Of a stretch of DNA of 64,000 nucleotides, positions 1 to 8,785 are shown in pieces. Position 1 is the stretch's first letter, and each line of letters begins with the position of its first letter. Both the position numbers and the translations under genes were made by a program. The notes below the pieces were generated by a model that was given only the letters and a program-made list of their open reading frames with translations, was not told the DNA's origin and ran no database searches. Source of the stretch: JBBECJ01 sp963763325 (GTDB taxonomy: Bacteria > Chloroflexota > Chloroflexia > Thermomicrobiales > CFX8); assembly GCA_963763325.1 (NCBI GenBank), contig CAVXOL010000023.1, forward strand, positions 62,001 through 126,000, read 5' to 3'.

Positions 1-90
1 CATCCTTCCATGCGCCCGCTGAACGCGCTCAATTCTGGAATCGCGTACGGGGTTGTCGCCGGCAGGGGGCGACGAGAGACGAGGGGGACG

Positions 91-820
91 ATGCGACGAG
101 AGCAGACGATTGCCGATCGAGTCACAAGCAGCGCGCTTGTGGCGATCGATCGTCCGGCATGGTTACCCGGACACACAGCGCAACCAGGCGCTGATTGTCG
201 CGTCCAACGTCTTCCTGCACCTGCACCCGGTCAAGATCAAGCGCTACGCGACAAAGGTGACGTACACGTTCTGTCTCGGCGGCCTCTCCTTCTTCATGTT
301 CCTGATCCTGGTCATGACCGGCGTCATGCTGATGTTCTATTACGTACCTGCGACTGACCAGGCGTATCGCAACATGCAGGACATCGAGGCGTCGGTCACC
401 TTCGGCCAGCTGATGCGCAACATGCACCGCTACGCGGCGCACGGCATGGTCATCGCCGTCTTCCTGCACATGTGCCGTGTGTTCTACACTGGCTCGTACA
501 AGCCGCCGCGCGAATTCAACTGGGTCGTCGGCGTCATCCTGCTCTTCCTGACCTTCCTGCTCTCGTTTACGGGTTACCTGCTCCCATGGGACCAGTTGGC
601 GTTCTGGGCGATCACCGTCGGTACGACAATGGCCGAGGCGGCGCCATTGATCGGTCCGAAGGTCCGCTTCCTGCTGGTAGGCGATATTGAGATCGGTCAG
701 AGTACGCTGATCCGGTTCTACACGCTGCATGTGATCTTCCTGCCGCTGGCGGCGGCATTCATGATGGCTGTCCACTTCTGGCGTATCCGTAAGGACGGTG
801 GAATCTCCGGCCCGCTCTAG
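91..820 (+). CDS. petB/qcrB-like: Cytochrome b6-like subunit of a quinol:cytochrome c oxidoreductase (frame break near the 5' end)
   Basis: Membrane haem b subunit of a bc-type complex that oxidises menaquinol. Four transmembrane segments are visible. Haem-ligand histidines are at codons 425-427 and 467-469 (14 residues apart) and 728-730 and 773-775 (15 apart); this is the b6 spacing, not the bc1 spacing. A Cys in an FCLGG motif (codon 272-274) matches the residue that binds haem c_i in b6 proteins. The best ribosome site (GAGGGGG at 81-87) precedes ATG 91, but that frame must shift once before about position 137 to reach the conserved LWRSIVRHGYPD segment. A TTG at 110 in the conserved frame is the alternative start. 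First gene of the operon with subunit IV, Rieske and cytochrome c. Confidence 0.88.
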
Positions 821-884
821 TGTCGTAGGGCACGCGCGGTGACGGTGGCGGGACGAGTGATTCTGGGCGAAAGAGGGTAGACCA

Positions 885-1665
885 GTGGCAGAGGCAGTAC
901 GGAGACCGGGCGGAGGCAGTCCAGACAGGCAGTATCAGCGACGAGAAGCGGCAGCGGCTGCTTGAGCTCGTGCGTGGCCGCACAGCGGCTCGCCCGACTG
1001 ACCTTGCTGAAGACGAGGTGATGGTCTGGCCGACCCTGGTCGTCGTCGAGGCGCTGAGCGCGGTGATCTTCCTGTTCCTGTTGCTGATCGCGTCGATCAT
1101 GATTAACCCGCCGTTGGTCGAGGTTGCCAATTCAACGGTGACACCGAATCCGTCGAAGGCACCGTGGTACTTTCTAAACCTGCAGGAATTGTTGTTGCAC
1201 ATGCACCCGTCGCTGGCTGGCGTAATTGTGCCAACAGCTGCGCTCGTCCTGATTGCCGCGATTCCGTACGTTGATCGCTCGCCACTTGGTGTCGGTATTC
1301 TGTTCACGTCAGACAAGGGCAAGGCGATCGTACGAGACTCGGTGATCATCACGACGGTTGTGCTGATCGGCCTGATTCTGTTCGACCAGTATGTGGGTGT
1401 GACGAAGAGTCTCTCGGGCAAGGTTGACCCGCTGATCTACGAGCAGATTATTCCGGTTGCGATCATGGTCGGGTTCTCGCTGTTGCTGGTCGCGTACGTG
1501 AAGGCACGCTACAAGCCGACGCGCCGTGAATGGATCATGGCACTGTTCACAGGATTCGTCGCATCGTATTTCGTCCTGACGATCGTCGGTACGTTCTTCC
1601 GAGGCTACGGAATGGAACTCCAGCTGTACTGGCCGTGGGAGAATCTTCACGCTGGCGAGCACTAG
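885..1665 (+). CDS. petD-like: Cytochrome b C-terminal (subunit IV-like) subunit (frame break near the 5' end)
   Basis: Carries the second half of a split cytochrome b, completing the quinol-oxidising site. Hydrophobic helices, a KAPWYF motif (APWY codons 1159-1170) at the place of the usual PEWY, and the following LQELLLHMHP stretch are typical of cytochrome b/b6 C-terminal domains. GTG 885 has an AGAGGG site upstream and begins MAEAVRRPGG, but that frame stops at about 963. The adjacent frame carries SDEKRQRLLELVRGRT and the whole conserved domain, so one frame change is inferred between about 910 and 940. The open frame without correction begins only at GTG 970. Follows the b6-like gene by 64 nt. 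Confidence 0.85.
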
Positions 1666-1730
1666 TCACTGTACGGCCGATGATGGCCTGCGCGGGCGAG
1701 TCCCGCGTCTGTGGAGAATGAGGGAGTTGA

Positions 1731-2303
1731 ATGTTCGCCCTGGCTCGAACGTTAGTGGGATTGCTGCTGGCGTCAATCATTAGCAGGCTCGTCATCGTAC
1801 TCGGTCGGTTTCACCAACTCACACCGCAACGACTGGTATCGCGTCGGGCGTTCCTGCGAAACTCAGTCCTTGGCTCAGTTGGCGTTGTTTCGGCGCTCTC
1901 AGTTGGTAGCTTCGTTGCCTTCTTCTGGAACAACAAAACCGGAGCGTTCGGCGGAGAGATTCCGGTGCCGCTCGAGCTGGTTCCAGCCGTTGGTGAGGCA
2001 CCGTACCGGAATCAGGGCGGGAAGTTCTACATCATCAACAATGAGGACGGCGCGCTGGCAATCTACTGGAAGTGCGTTCACCTCGGCTGCACGGTTCCCT
2101 GGAATGATGACAATGACCAGTTCATTTGCCCGTGCCACGGCTCAGTCTACAATCGGGTGGGTGAGCGGGTTGCCGGGCCGGCACCAAGACCGCTGGATTT
2201 GTTCCCGATGGTCGTCGATGGTAGCAACGTTATTGTGAACACTGACCCTGAAGGCGCGATCGTGCGCAGTTCGTACGACCCGTCTCAGGCGGTCAAACTG
2301 TAA
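1731..2303 (+). CDS. petC/qcrA-like: Rieske iron-sulfur protein of the bc complex
   Basis: High-potential [2Fe-2S] subunit that takes the first electron from quinol at the outer face of the membrane. The cluster-binding boxes are CVHLGC (residues 115-120) and CPCHGS (133-138), with the two Cys and two His ligands all present. The N-terminus has a hydrophobic stretch (about 7-25), then SRRAF (about 37-41) before a second hydrophobic segment (about 46-66). That is a twin-arginine-type anchor, as expected for a Rieske protein exported folded by Tat. ATG 1731 has GAGGGAG upstream. Length of 190 residues is normal. Third gene of the operon. Confidence 0.95.
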   Translation: MFALARTLVGLLLASIISRLVIVLGRFHQLTPQRLVSRRAFLRNSVLGSVGVVSALSVGSFVAFFWNNKTGAFGGEIPVPLELVPAVGEAPYRNQGGKFYIINNEDGALAIYWKCVHLGCTVPWNDDNDQFICPCHGSVYNRVGERVAGPAPRPLDLFPMVVDGSNVIVNTDPEGAIVRSSYDPSQAVKL

Positions 2304-2398
2304 TTGATGCGACGCGAGTGAGCCGGGTATTGGTAGGCGAGTACCGTGATCGACAGGTGGCCGACAGGCCGTAGGCTGGTAGGAAGAGACGAGGACGA

Positions 2399-3181
2399 GT
2401 GGGAGCGTCGCAAAAGTTAGCGACTGTCGTCGCAATAGGACTGGTCACCGTCGCGACATTCGCCGTCGTCTACCTGTTCAACGAGCCAAACCGGCGAGAA
2501 ACGGCCGCGCAGGACAAGCTTGACGAGTCCGCGCACCGTGGCGTTGAACTATATGTCTCGAACTGCCTCGTCTGTCACGGCGAGGATGGGCTGGCGACCG
2601 GTCGACAGGGCGTCCCACTCAACACACCGGACAACCAGGTAGAAGGAGCCCTCTGGGAATTACGCGAGCCAGTGATTCGCCGCACGATCGAACGCGGTCG
2701 TGGACCGATCATGCCTGCCTGGCACGAGGACGAGGGCGGTCCGTTGAACGACGAGCAGGTGACCGATCTCGTCAATCTCATCCACCTCGGTTATTGGGAT
2801 GAAGTCTATGAAGCGGCGCTGGCAGCCAACGAGGGACAGATTCCGACGCCACCGCCACCGCCAACGCCGTCTGGCGATACTCCGGAAGACCCAGACGCGG
2901 CCGCCGGCCAGCAACTCGCAGCGGCGAACTGTACGAGCTGTCATTCTGTTGACGGGAGCGACGGCACCGGACCGACCTGGCAGGGATTGTTCGGGAGCGA
3001 GGTTCCGCTTGAAGACGGGAGCACCGTCACGGCTGACGAGGAGTACATCCGCGAATCGATCTTGAATCCGACAGCCAAGGTCCATCAGGGTTTCCCGCCG
3101 ATCATGCCGTCGTTCGAAGGCGTGCTGACTGACGAGGAGATCAACCAGATCATCGCCTTCATCGAAACACTCGCGGAGTAA
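2399..3181 (+). CDS. Membrane-anchored dihaem cytochrome c of the bc complex
   Basis: Electron acceptor subunit taking the place of cytochrome c1/f. An N-terminal helix (about residues 8-27) anchors two class-I cytochrome c domains with haem motifs CLVCH (56-60) and CTSCH (178-182). Candidate axial methionines lie in GPIMPAW (about 102-108) and PPIMPSF near the end. A proline-rich linker (about 149-160) separates the domains, so the protein may be a domain duplication. Starts with GTG 2399 behind AGGAAGAG. Co-directional with the Rieske gene; the small membrane gene at 3214 follows. A terminal-oxidase cytochrome c cannot be excluded by sequence alone, but position favours the bc complex. Confidence 0.9.
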   Translation: MGASQKLATVVAIGLVTVATFAVVYLFNEPNRRETAAQDKLDESAHRGVELYVSNCLVCHGEDGLATGRQGVPLNTPDNQVEGALWELREPVIRRTIERGRGPIMPAWHEDEGGPLNDEQVTDLVNLIHLGYWDEVYEAALAANEGQIPTPPPPPTPSGDTPEDPDAAAGQQLAAANCTSCHSVDGSDGTGPTWQGLFGSEVPLEDGSTVTADEEYIRESILNPTAKVHQGFPPIMPSFEGVLTDEEINQIIAFIETLAE

Positions 3182-3213
3182 TCGGCAACGCGCCGGCTGA
3201 GAGGACATACGGG

Positions 3214-3333
3214 ATGTTTTATCGCGCGACCGAAGCGATGGAGTTGATTCTGGTATTCCCGCTGATGATCATCGGCATTCTCCTGACCCATCTGGTCCAG
3301 CGTTGGGCCGACAAGAGCGCGGGCGAGGAATAG
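3214..3333 (+). CDS. 39-residue single-span membrane peptide at the end of the bc operon
   Basis: Short open frame with ATG 3214 and GAGAGG 12 nt upstream, beginning 33 nt after the cytochrome c stop. The product starts MFYRATEAMELILVF, has one hydrophobic helix (about residues 9-28) and ends in a charged tail RWADKSAGEE. No family recognised. Single-helix subunits are normal in bc and b6f complexes (PetG/L/M/N are the known cases), so an accessory-subunit role is a reasonable inference from context. Codon pattern and spacing favour a real gene, but the short length keeps confidence moderate. Confidence 0.6.
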   Translation: MFYRATEAMELILVFPLMIIGILLTHLVQRWADKSAGEE

Positions 3334-3613
3334 AGTCTCAACCTGCAAGTGCTCGGCGGGTCCGGTTGTCGGCCCCGCCGATGTTTGTGTACACCTGCCA
3401 GAGATCGCCAAATATCAGACCGTCATCCGCTTGACGTGGTCAGGGACAGTAACGAGTCTGCAGGAGCAGCTACGGGTCCTCTTGAAGCCGATTGCCGGGT
3501 GGCCAACTCCGAGTTCCACTGTGCATGAGGCGCACATGGACGGCTGGGGATTTCTCATACTCGGACGACGTGGCAAATTCGGTCGTCTGTCGGCGGATGA
3601 GGGGCCGGCGGCG

Positions 3614-3976
3614 CTATCCGTGGGCGGTGAGCCAGGCACGCCATATCAGGCCGACGGCTGCCGCGGACGCAATCCCGAGCACGAGCGGTTCGCGGTTTGA
3701 TGAGCCGCGTGAGGCAAACACGTAGCCTGCTCCAGTGAAGACCATCAGGCTGACGCCGTACAGGTAGTGAAAACTGTTCGCCGGGCGATAGTCATCGAGG
3801 AACAGGATCAGGCCGACGATAGCCTGCGCGACCGAGACGCCAATCGTCAGAACGTATGTTGATCGGTATGCTCCGTCGATGGGCCGACCGGTGGCCATCA
3901 GGAAGAGTGCCCATAACGCCAGGCCACCCGATAGAATCAGCAGAGTCGTGTACAGGGCCGAGTGGATCTCCAGCAC
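3614..3976 (-). CDS. Small four-helix membrane protein of unknown function
   Basis: 120 residues with four predicted hydrophobic helices (about 5-28, 40-60, 68-88, 98-115). GTG start at 3976 has GGGAGGA upstream. His5 near the N-terminus and His69/Tyr70 (FHYLYG) are possible metal or haem ligands, but that is only a suggestion. It lies convergent to the bc operon and divergent from the zinc-ribbon gene at 4143. No family recognised. The 3334-3613 interval before it holds no supported gene. Confidence 0.65.
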   Translation of the reverse strand: MLEIHSALYTTLLILSGGLALWALFLMATGRPIDGAYRSTYVLTIGVSVAQAIVGLILFLDDYRPANSFHYLYGVSLMVFTGAGYVFASRGSSNREPLVLGIASAAAVGLIWRAWLTAHG

Positions 3977-4142
3977 GCGTTGTTTCCTCCCAGCGGTTCC
4001 GATTGCAGCGCGTGATCGCGCCCGTCACGTCGGCTGACGAGGACGAACGAGTGTGGACAACTCAGCCTGAAACACCCTATCAACTTCGCCAGTTTGCGGC
4101 AAGGACACCTGCGGAAACCGGGAATGGATAACGGACTGACTG

Positions 4143-4589
4143 ATGGCCAAGCGAACCTATCTCTGGTGCGATACATGCAGGCGCTCATTCGACTTTCCTG
4201 ACGCTCCAGCCGGGATCTGCCCGATTTGCGGAAACAGGATGCGTGAGTTGGGATGGTTGACTGCATTCGTGCGCGGCGTGATGGCACAGGAGCTCGTCAC
4301 GTCCGGGCTGCCATCCCGGCATCGAACGTTGATCCGAATGATCTGGACTGCAAATGGAATGGGCGAACGCTATTACAAGGCCCTTGCTCCGCCGGTACCT
4401 TACAGCAAGTTCGAGGGAAGGGTCACGGACTTCGTCTGCACGGCCGCCAGCGAGGGCTGGGTCCGGTTTGTCCTGCCACCAAGTCCTGTTGGCGCGGCGG
4501 ACGACGCTTACAGGATGGAAATCGACGATGAGGAACGATTTATCACCGAAATGGCGGCGCTATTTGCCGACGATCCCGCGTCAGGTTGA
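4143..4589 (+). CDS. Zinc-ribbon protein of unknown function
   Basis: 148 residues opening with a classical four-Cys zinc ribbon: CDTC (about 9-12) and CPIC (about 26-29). The rest (about 35-148) is mixed alpha/beta with no recognisable catalytic motif and an acidic end. ATG 4143 has only a weak upstream site. Divergent from the membrane protein at 3614; its 3' end overlaps the convergent permease by 9 nt. Cytosolic, no signal peptide. Could be an adaptor or nucleic-acid-binding protein; function not inferable. Confidence 0.7.
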   Translation: MAKRTYLWCDTCRRSFDFPDAPAGICPICGNRMRELGWLTAFVRGVMAQELVTSGLPSRHRTLIRMIWTANGMGERYYKALAPPVPYSKFEGRVTDFVCTAASEGWVRFVLPPSPVGAADDAYRMEIDDEERFITEMAALFADDPASG

Positions 4590-5705
4590 TGGCTCAGGTT
4601 CCGTCGACTCGGTCAGGTTGCCTTCCTCAGAGAGCCGTCCGTAAATATAGACAAAGACGTCGCGAAGAATGGCGGCCAACGGTACGATAATGATCACCCC
4701 GAGCAAACCAGACACTGCACTGCCGACAACGAGCAGGATCATGATGATTGCAGGGTTCAGGTCGACGGCGTCACCCTGGATCTTCGGCACAAGGAACGTA
4801 TTTTCGACTTGCTGAATCACGACGAACAGGATGATGACGGCCCAGATCTTTCCGGGGTCGGTAGCCAGGACGACGATCACGGCGGCAGCGCCAGAGAGCC
4901 ACGGGCCAAGGATTGGAATCATCTCGAAGATGCCGGCCAGGACGGCCAGCGGGACGGCGTAATCGACTCCAACGAAGTAGAGGCCGATGAAGGTCACGAC
5001 ACCAACGACCAGCCCGAGCAGCAACTGTCCCCGAATATATGCTGCGAGGATGCGGTCGGCGATTCCGACGATGTTGCGAACATCTGGCTGGATCGCCTTT
5101 GGCCAGATGCTATAGAAGAAGTCGAGCGCTCGGCGCTGGTCCTTTAACACATAGAACGTCCAGAGTGGCAGGAGAATGAGTCCAGCTAGAAAACCGAACA
5201 CGCGCTGGATCGTACCGAAGGTGGTCATGAGGGCTGACTGGGCCGCGCCAGCGACGACGCCTCCGATCTGGTCCAGGTTCGCCTCAATTTCAAGGCGAAT
5301 GTCTACTGGAACCGTCTCCTCATACCACTCGTTCCAGTAATTGCTCTCCTCGCGAACGGTTTCTGCGTAGTCCGGGAGGCTCTCGATCAGTTCGACGGTT
5401 TCGTTGACGAGACGTGGGCCGATCGTGGCGATCGTGGAGATGAATACCATGATCGCCGTGATGTACACGAGCAGGACAGCGATCGTGCGGCGCGATCGAC
5501 CGAGCCAGCCACGGTCCGGGATGGCGAGTTGAACGCGATTGACGAGTGGGGAAATCACGTACGAGAAGACGAGACCGAGCGCGAACGGGAATAGCGCTCC
5601 GCGCGACGACCAAACCAGCCAGGCGATGACAAGAACGGCGGCGATGACGAGCAGCGTACGGTATTGCTGCATCCGTTCTGATCGGCTATTCGTCTCGACC
5701 GGCAC
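4581..5705 (-). CDS. AI-2E family (PerM-like) membrane permease
   Basis: Polytopic inner-membrane protein of the UPF0118/AI-2E family, whose members export diverse small solutes or act in ion antiport. Hydrophobic segments cluster at the N-terminus (about 8-60), then a large soluble loop (about 85-150), then the C-terminal block with the family stretch EMIPILGPWLSG and a QQVENTFLVPKIQG motif. About 374 residues is normal. GTG 5705 is chosen because AGGGGAG sits 8-9 nt upstream; GTG 5726 and ATG 5672 are alternatives. A second, diverged member is at 41338-42453. Substrate unknown. Confidence 0.85.
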   Translation of the reverse strand: MPVETNSRSERMQQYRTLLVIAAVLVIAWLVWSSRGALFPFALGLVFSYVISPLVNRVQLAIPDRGWLGRSRRTIAVLLVYITAIMVFISTIATIGPRLVNETVELIESLPDYAETVREESNYWNEWYEETVPVDIRLEIEANLDQIGGVVAGAAQSALMTTFGTIQRVFGFLAGLILLPLWTFYVLKDQRRALDFFYSIWPKAIQPDVRNIVGIADRILAAYIRGQLLLGLVVGVVTFIGLYFVGVDYAVPLAVLAGIFEMIPILGPWLSGAAAVIVVLATDPGKIWAVIILFVVIQQVENTFLVPKIQGDAVDLNPAIIMILLVVGSAVSGLLGVIIIVPLAAILRDVFVYIYGRLSEEGNLTESTEPEPST

Positions 5706-5755
5706 CCGGCAAGCTCCCCTCGTCACTCGTTGGCCGGAGGACGATACCCGATCGT

Positions 5756-5810
5756 CGCCGGCAAGACAACCGCCCCGCGAGATGGTTGCGGGGCGGTTGT
5801 CTTGCCGGCG
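5756..5810 (-). terminator. Long hairpin after thrS
   Basis: Perfect 23-bp inverted repeat (5756-5778 with 5788-5810) around a 9-nt loop, 12 nt beyond the thrS stop. On the minus strand the stem is GC-rich but the tail has only a short T-containing stretch, so it may be a terminator or an mRNA 3'-end stabiliser. It lies between thrS and the permease, both on the minus strand. Confidence 0.65.
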
Positions 5811-5821
5811 ACTTCACGTCG

Positions 5822-7620
5822 CTACGGTTGTAGTTCCAGCGATTTCGACGAAACGACCGACCCGGCCAGCTCAATGAAGCTTGCGACTTCGACGGCGCCC
5901 AGGTTTTCGCCTGATCGGAGACGAACGGCGACGGCGTCTGCTTCGATTTCCTTATCGCCGACGACCAACATGTACGGCACCTTCTGGTTCTGTGCCTGGC
6001 GAATCTTGTTCTGCATTCGGTCGCCGCCGTTATCGACCTCAACCCGCATGCCTGCCTGTCGTAAGCGAGCACCGACCTGCTCAGCATATTCGACGTGCCG
6101 GTCGGCGATCGGGATGACAACAGCCTGGATCGGCGCCAGCCAGACCGGAAAGGCGCCCGCGAAATGCTCGATCAGGACGCCGAGGAATCGTTCGGTGCTA
6201 CCGGTTACCGCGCGGTGAATGACGACAGGCGTATGAGGTTGCCCGTCTTCGCCGATGTATTCGCAACCGAGGCGCTCAGGCTGGATGAAATCGACCTGGA
6301 TCGTTGAGAGCTGCCATTCGCGCCCCAGGACATCTTTCGCCATGAAGTCAGCCTTCGGGCCGTAGAAGGCCGCCTCGCCCGTCGACAGGGACGTAGGAAA
6401 CGCCCTTTGCAGTCCATCGCGTCTCGCAGTGCTTGCTCGGCGCGGGTCCACTTCTCGTCATCCTGGACGTATTTGCCCTCGTCGCCACGGAGCGAGAGCT
6501 GGATGTGATAGTCCGTGAAACCGTAGGTGTCGAGGATCTCCGTGATCAGATCGAGTGCCTGTCCGAACTCTTCGCCGATCTGCTCTTCCGTGCAGAAGAT
6601 GTGGCAATCATCCTGCGTCAACGAACGGACGCGGGTAAGGCCGCTCAGCTCGCCGCTCTTCTCGTATCGGTAAAGCGTCGCGAACTCGGCATAGCGTAAC
6701 GGTAGCTCACGATAGGAATGCAGCTGCTGGTTGAAGAGCGTCATGTGCGACGGGCAGTTCATCGGCTTGAGCCGCATCCGGACACCCTCATCCTCCATGA
6801 CTGGGAACATCACGTCGCTGTAGTGCTCCAGGTGGCCGGATCGGATGTACAGGTCTTCCTTAACGAGATGACCGGTCCAGACGTGCTGGTATCCGTAGCG
6901 GGTCTGTGTTTCGCGGACGTATGCACTCCATCAGGTAGCGGACCATCTCCCCTTTCGGGAAGAAGATCGGGATCCCCTGGCCGATGTCCTCGGACAGCGT
7001 GAACAGGCCAAGTTCACGTCCAACGCGGCGGTGGTCGCGTTTGCGCGCTTCTTCGAGCTGATTCAGGTATGCGTCCAGGTCTGCCTGCGTTCGCCAGGCC
7101 GTGCCGTAGATGCGCTGGAGCATTGGACGCTTCTCGTCACCGCGCCAGTAGGCTCCGGCAATGTTGAGTAGCTTGAATGCGCCGATCTTCGACGTGTCCG
7201 CGACGTGCGGTCCCCGGCAGAGATCGAGGAAGGGCCCATTCTGATAGGTGCTGATGACTTCGTCGGGAGGGAGATCCTGGATCAGTTCCAGTTTGTACGG
7301 TTGATTCGGCGAAGAGCGAGAGCGCGTCATCGCGAGAGACTTCTCGGCGCTCAAATGATTCGCGGGCTTTGATGTGTCTGCCGCATCCGCGCCTCGATCT
7401 GCTCCAGATCATCGGGCGAGAGTGAGCGCGGCAACTCGAAGTCGTAGTAGAAGCCACTGTCGATCGCGGGGCCGATCGCGAGTTTCGCGTCCGGGAAGAT
7501 GTCGAGGACTGCCTCGGCCATCACGTGGGCGGCAGAGTGCCTCATTCTGGCAAGGTCGTACTCTTCCGGGTTGTCAGATGATATCTGCATTTCGTCTGGG
7601 GCGGCTGCCTGGCTAACCAT
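5822..7620 (-). CDS. thrS: Threonyl-tRNA synthetase, split by four frame changes in this sequence
   Basis: Charges tRNA-Thr. Recognised in order on the minus strand: editing domain with HSAAH and CRGPH zinc/proofreading motifs, catalytic core with MNCPSHM (Cys zinc ligand), motif 2 RYEKSGELSGLTRVR followed by TQDDCHIFC, the AFYGPKADF segment, motif 3 with STERFLG, and an anticodon-binding domain (PVWLAPIQ onwards). The reading frame changes near 7375, 7310, 6920 and 6410, with conserved sequence continuing each time, so this is annotated as one gene. ATG 7620 has AAGGAG upstream. The usual N-terminal TGS domain is absent: HSAAH comes at about residue 28. Controlled by the T-box leader at 7761-8020. 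Confidence 0.9.
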
Positions 7621-7760
7621 GGACTCACTCCTTCGTCAATTTCAAGTCAGCGGGTGAAGATCGAGTACGGGCAACAGACGGTAATCACGACGCCGTTGGC
7701 GGCTTCGTACTGGTCATCCGTCCCTCCTTCCCCTACCGATCAATGATTCGACGCAAACAC

Positions 7761-8020
7761 AAAAGCGCCTGCCGCCTCAAGGGACGGCAGGCGCTATCAC
7801 GGCCTGGCGTGGTTCCACCCTCCTTCCGGCGCGGAATGCGCCGCTCGGGGTTGCCCGTTAACGGGGGCAAGGCGGGAGCAGTTACTTGCGCGTTGGCGCG
7901 TTCGCCGCTCGGCTCGCGGGGGGTGTTCCCAAGTGTCGAACTCGCAAGACTTCCAGCCGGTGGTCTCACGTCTCTGAAACCGAATACTTCGGTACTCGTC
8001 CCGGTCAGTGCCATGATTCA
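7761..8020 (-). promoter_or_regulatory. T-box leader RNA controlling thrS
   Basis: On the minus strand the conserved T-box, reading AGGGTGGAACCACG, lies at 7821-7808. It is followed by a terminator hairpin (7795-7764) ending in TTTT. Upstream is a Stem I-like region starting with GGGACGAGTACC near 8003. A candidate ACC (Thr) specifier occurs in GAGACCACC near 7965. In T-box RNAs uncharged tRNA pairs with the specifier and the T-box bulge, blocks the terminator and lets the synthetase gene be read. The Thr identity rests on the downstream gene plus the candidate codon; Stem I was not folded. Confidence 0.85.
7764..7795 (-). terminator. T-box intrinsic terminator before thrS
   Basis: 11-bp GC-rich stem (7764-7774 with 7785-7795) with a 10-nt loop, followed on the minus strand by TTTTGTG. 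It lies just downstream of the T-box core and about 145 nt before the thrS start, as expected for the attenuator of this riboswitch class. Confidence 0.85.
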
Positions 8021-8026
8021 GGGATC

Positions 8027-8103
<77 letters not shown>

Positions 8104-8158
8104 GCGTCGAAGATCATACCACCACGATGGCTGAACTGACAATCGGGGAACGACGCTT

Positions 8159-8785
8159 TTATCGCTGTGTGGCTTCGAAGCGCAGGCGGTCGATGAGGCG
8201 CTCAGAGAGCTGGATCGAGATATAGACTGGTTGATAGGCCCCCTCGGCGATTTGCTGTGCGCGCGGGACATCCGAGGCCGCCGAGCGCCGTCGTCGGCGA
8301 GACGCCTCATCGAACTGTTCGACGGCAGCGTTGATCCAGTCGATCTCGTCTTCGCGAAGCATACCCTGATTGCGATCGGCAATGGCAAGCAGTGCCGGAG
8401 AGACTTCGCTGGCGGTTGCGGCGAATCGAGACCAGGCAGGATCGTCGATTTCGACGAACAGTGGCTGAACGACCGACTTCCAGCGGTAGCGTTGCAGAAG
8501 AGATGTTGCGTAGCGGACATCGTATGCGGCGTCGCGAGCGATCTCGTCGCCGAACTCGTACTTCGGGGGTAGTTCGTGGTCGCGGCGGTCGCGCCAGCGG
8601 TCGCGCCAATCTGGACGAAGGCGAGCGGCGGCTTCATAGAGCGTCGCCAGTGTCGCGAAGAGGTCGCGGTAGGCTTCTGCACGGGCAGGGCGGGAGCGAT
8701 CGCGCCGAAAGATCAACGTCGAAGTACGAATTAGCAGGACCGAGGTAGTGAGAATCAATCGTTGCGGAACCAGGAAGTGGTTCAT
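8159..8785 (-). CDS. Hypothetical protein with an N-terminal hydrophobic segment
   Basis: 208 residues; a short hydrophobic stretch near the N-terminus (about 9-26) is followed by a basic, helical soluble region rich in Arg and Asp. No family recognised. ATG 8785 overlaps the stop of the upstream redoxin gene (ATGA), which indicates translational coupling. The first helix could be a membrane anchor. Function cannot be inferred. Confidence 0.65.
   Translation of the reverse strand: MNHFLVPQRLILTTSVLLIRTSTLIFRRDRSRPARAEAYRDLFATLATLYEAAARLRPDWRDRWRDRRDHELPPKYEFGDEIARDAAYDVRYATSLLQRYRWKSVVQPLFVEIDDPAWSRFAATASEVSPALLAIADRNQGMLREDEIDWINAAVEQFDEASRRRRRSAASDVPRAQQIAEGAYQPVYISIQLSERLIDRLRFEATQR

Noticed and set aside
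970..1665. GTG 970 as the true start of the subunit IV-like gene
   Set aside because: No ribosome site there, and the upstream sequence in the same frame (DEKRQRLLEL) looks coding; a start at 885 with a frame change fits better.
5730..6218. Plus-strand open frames opposite thrS (also at 6433-6699 and 6718-7002)
   Set aside because: Shadows of the frame-broken synthetase; synthetase motifs are on the minus strand.
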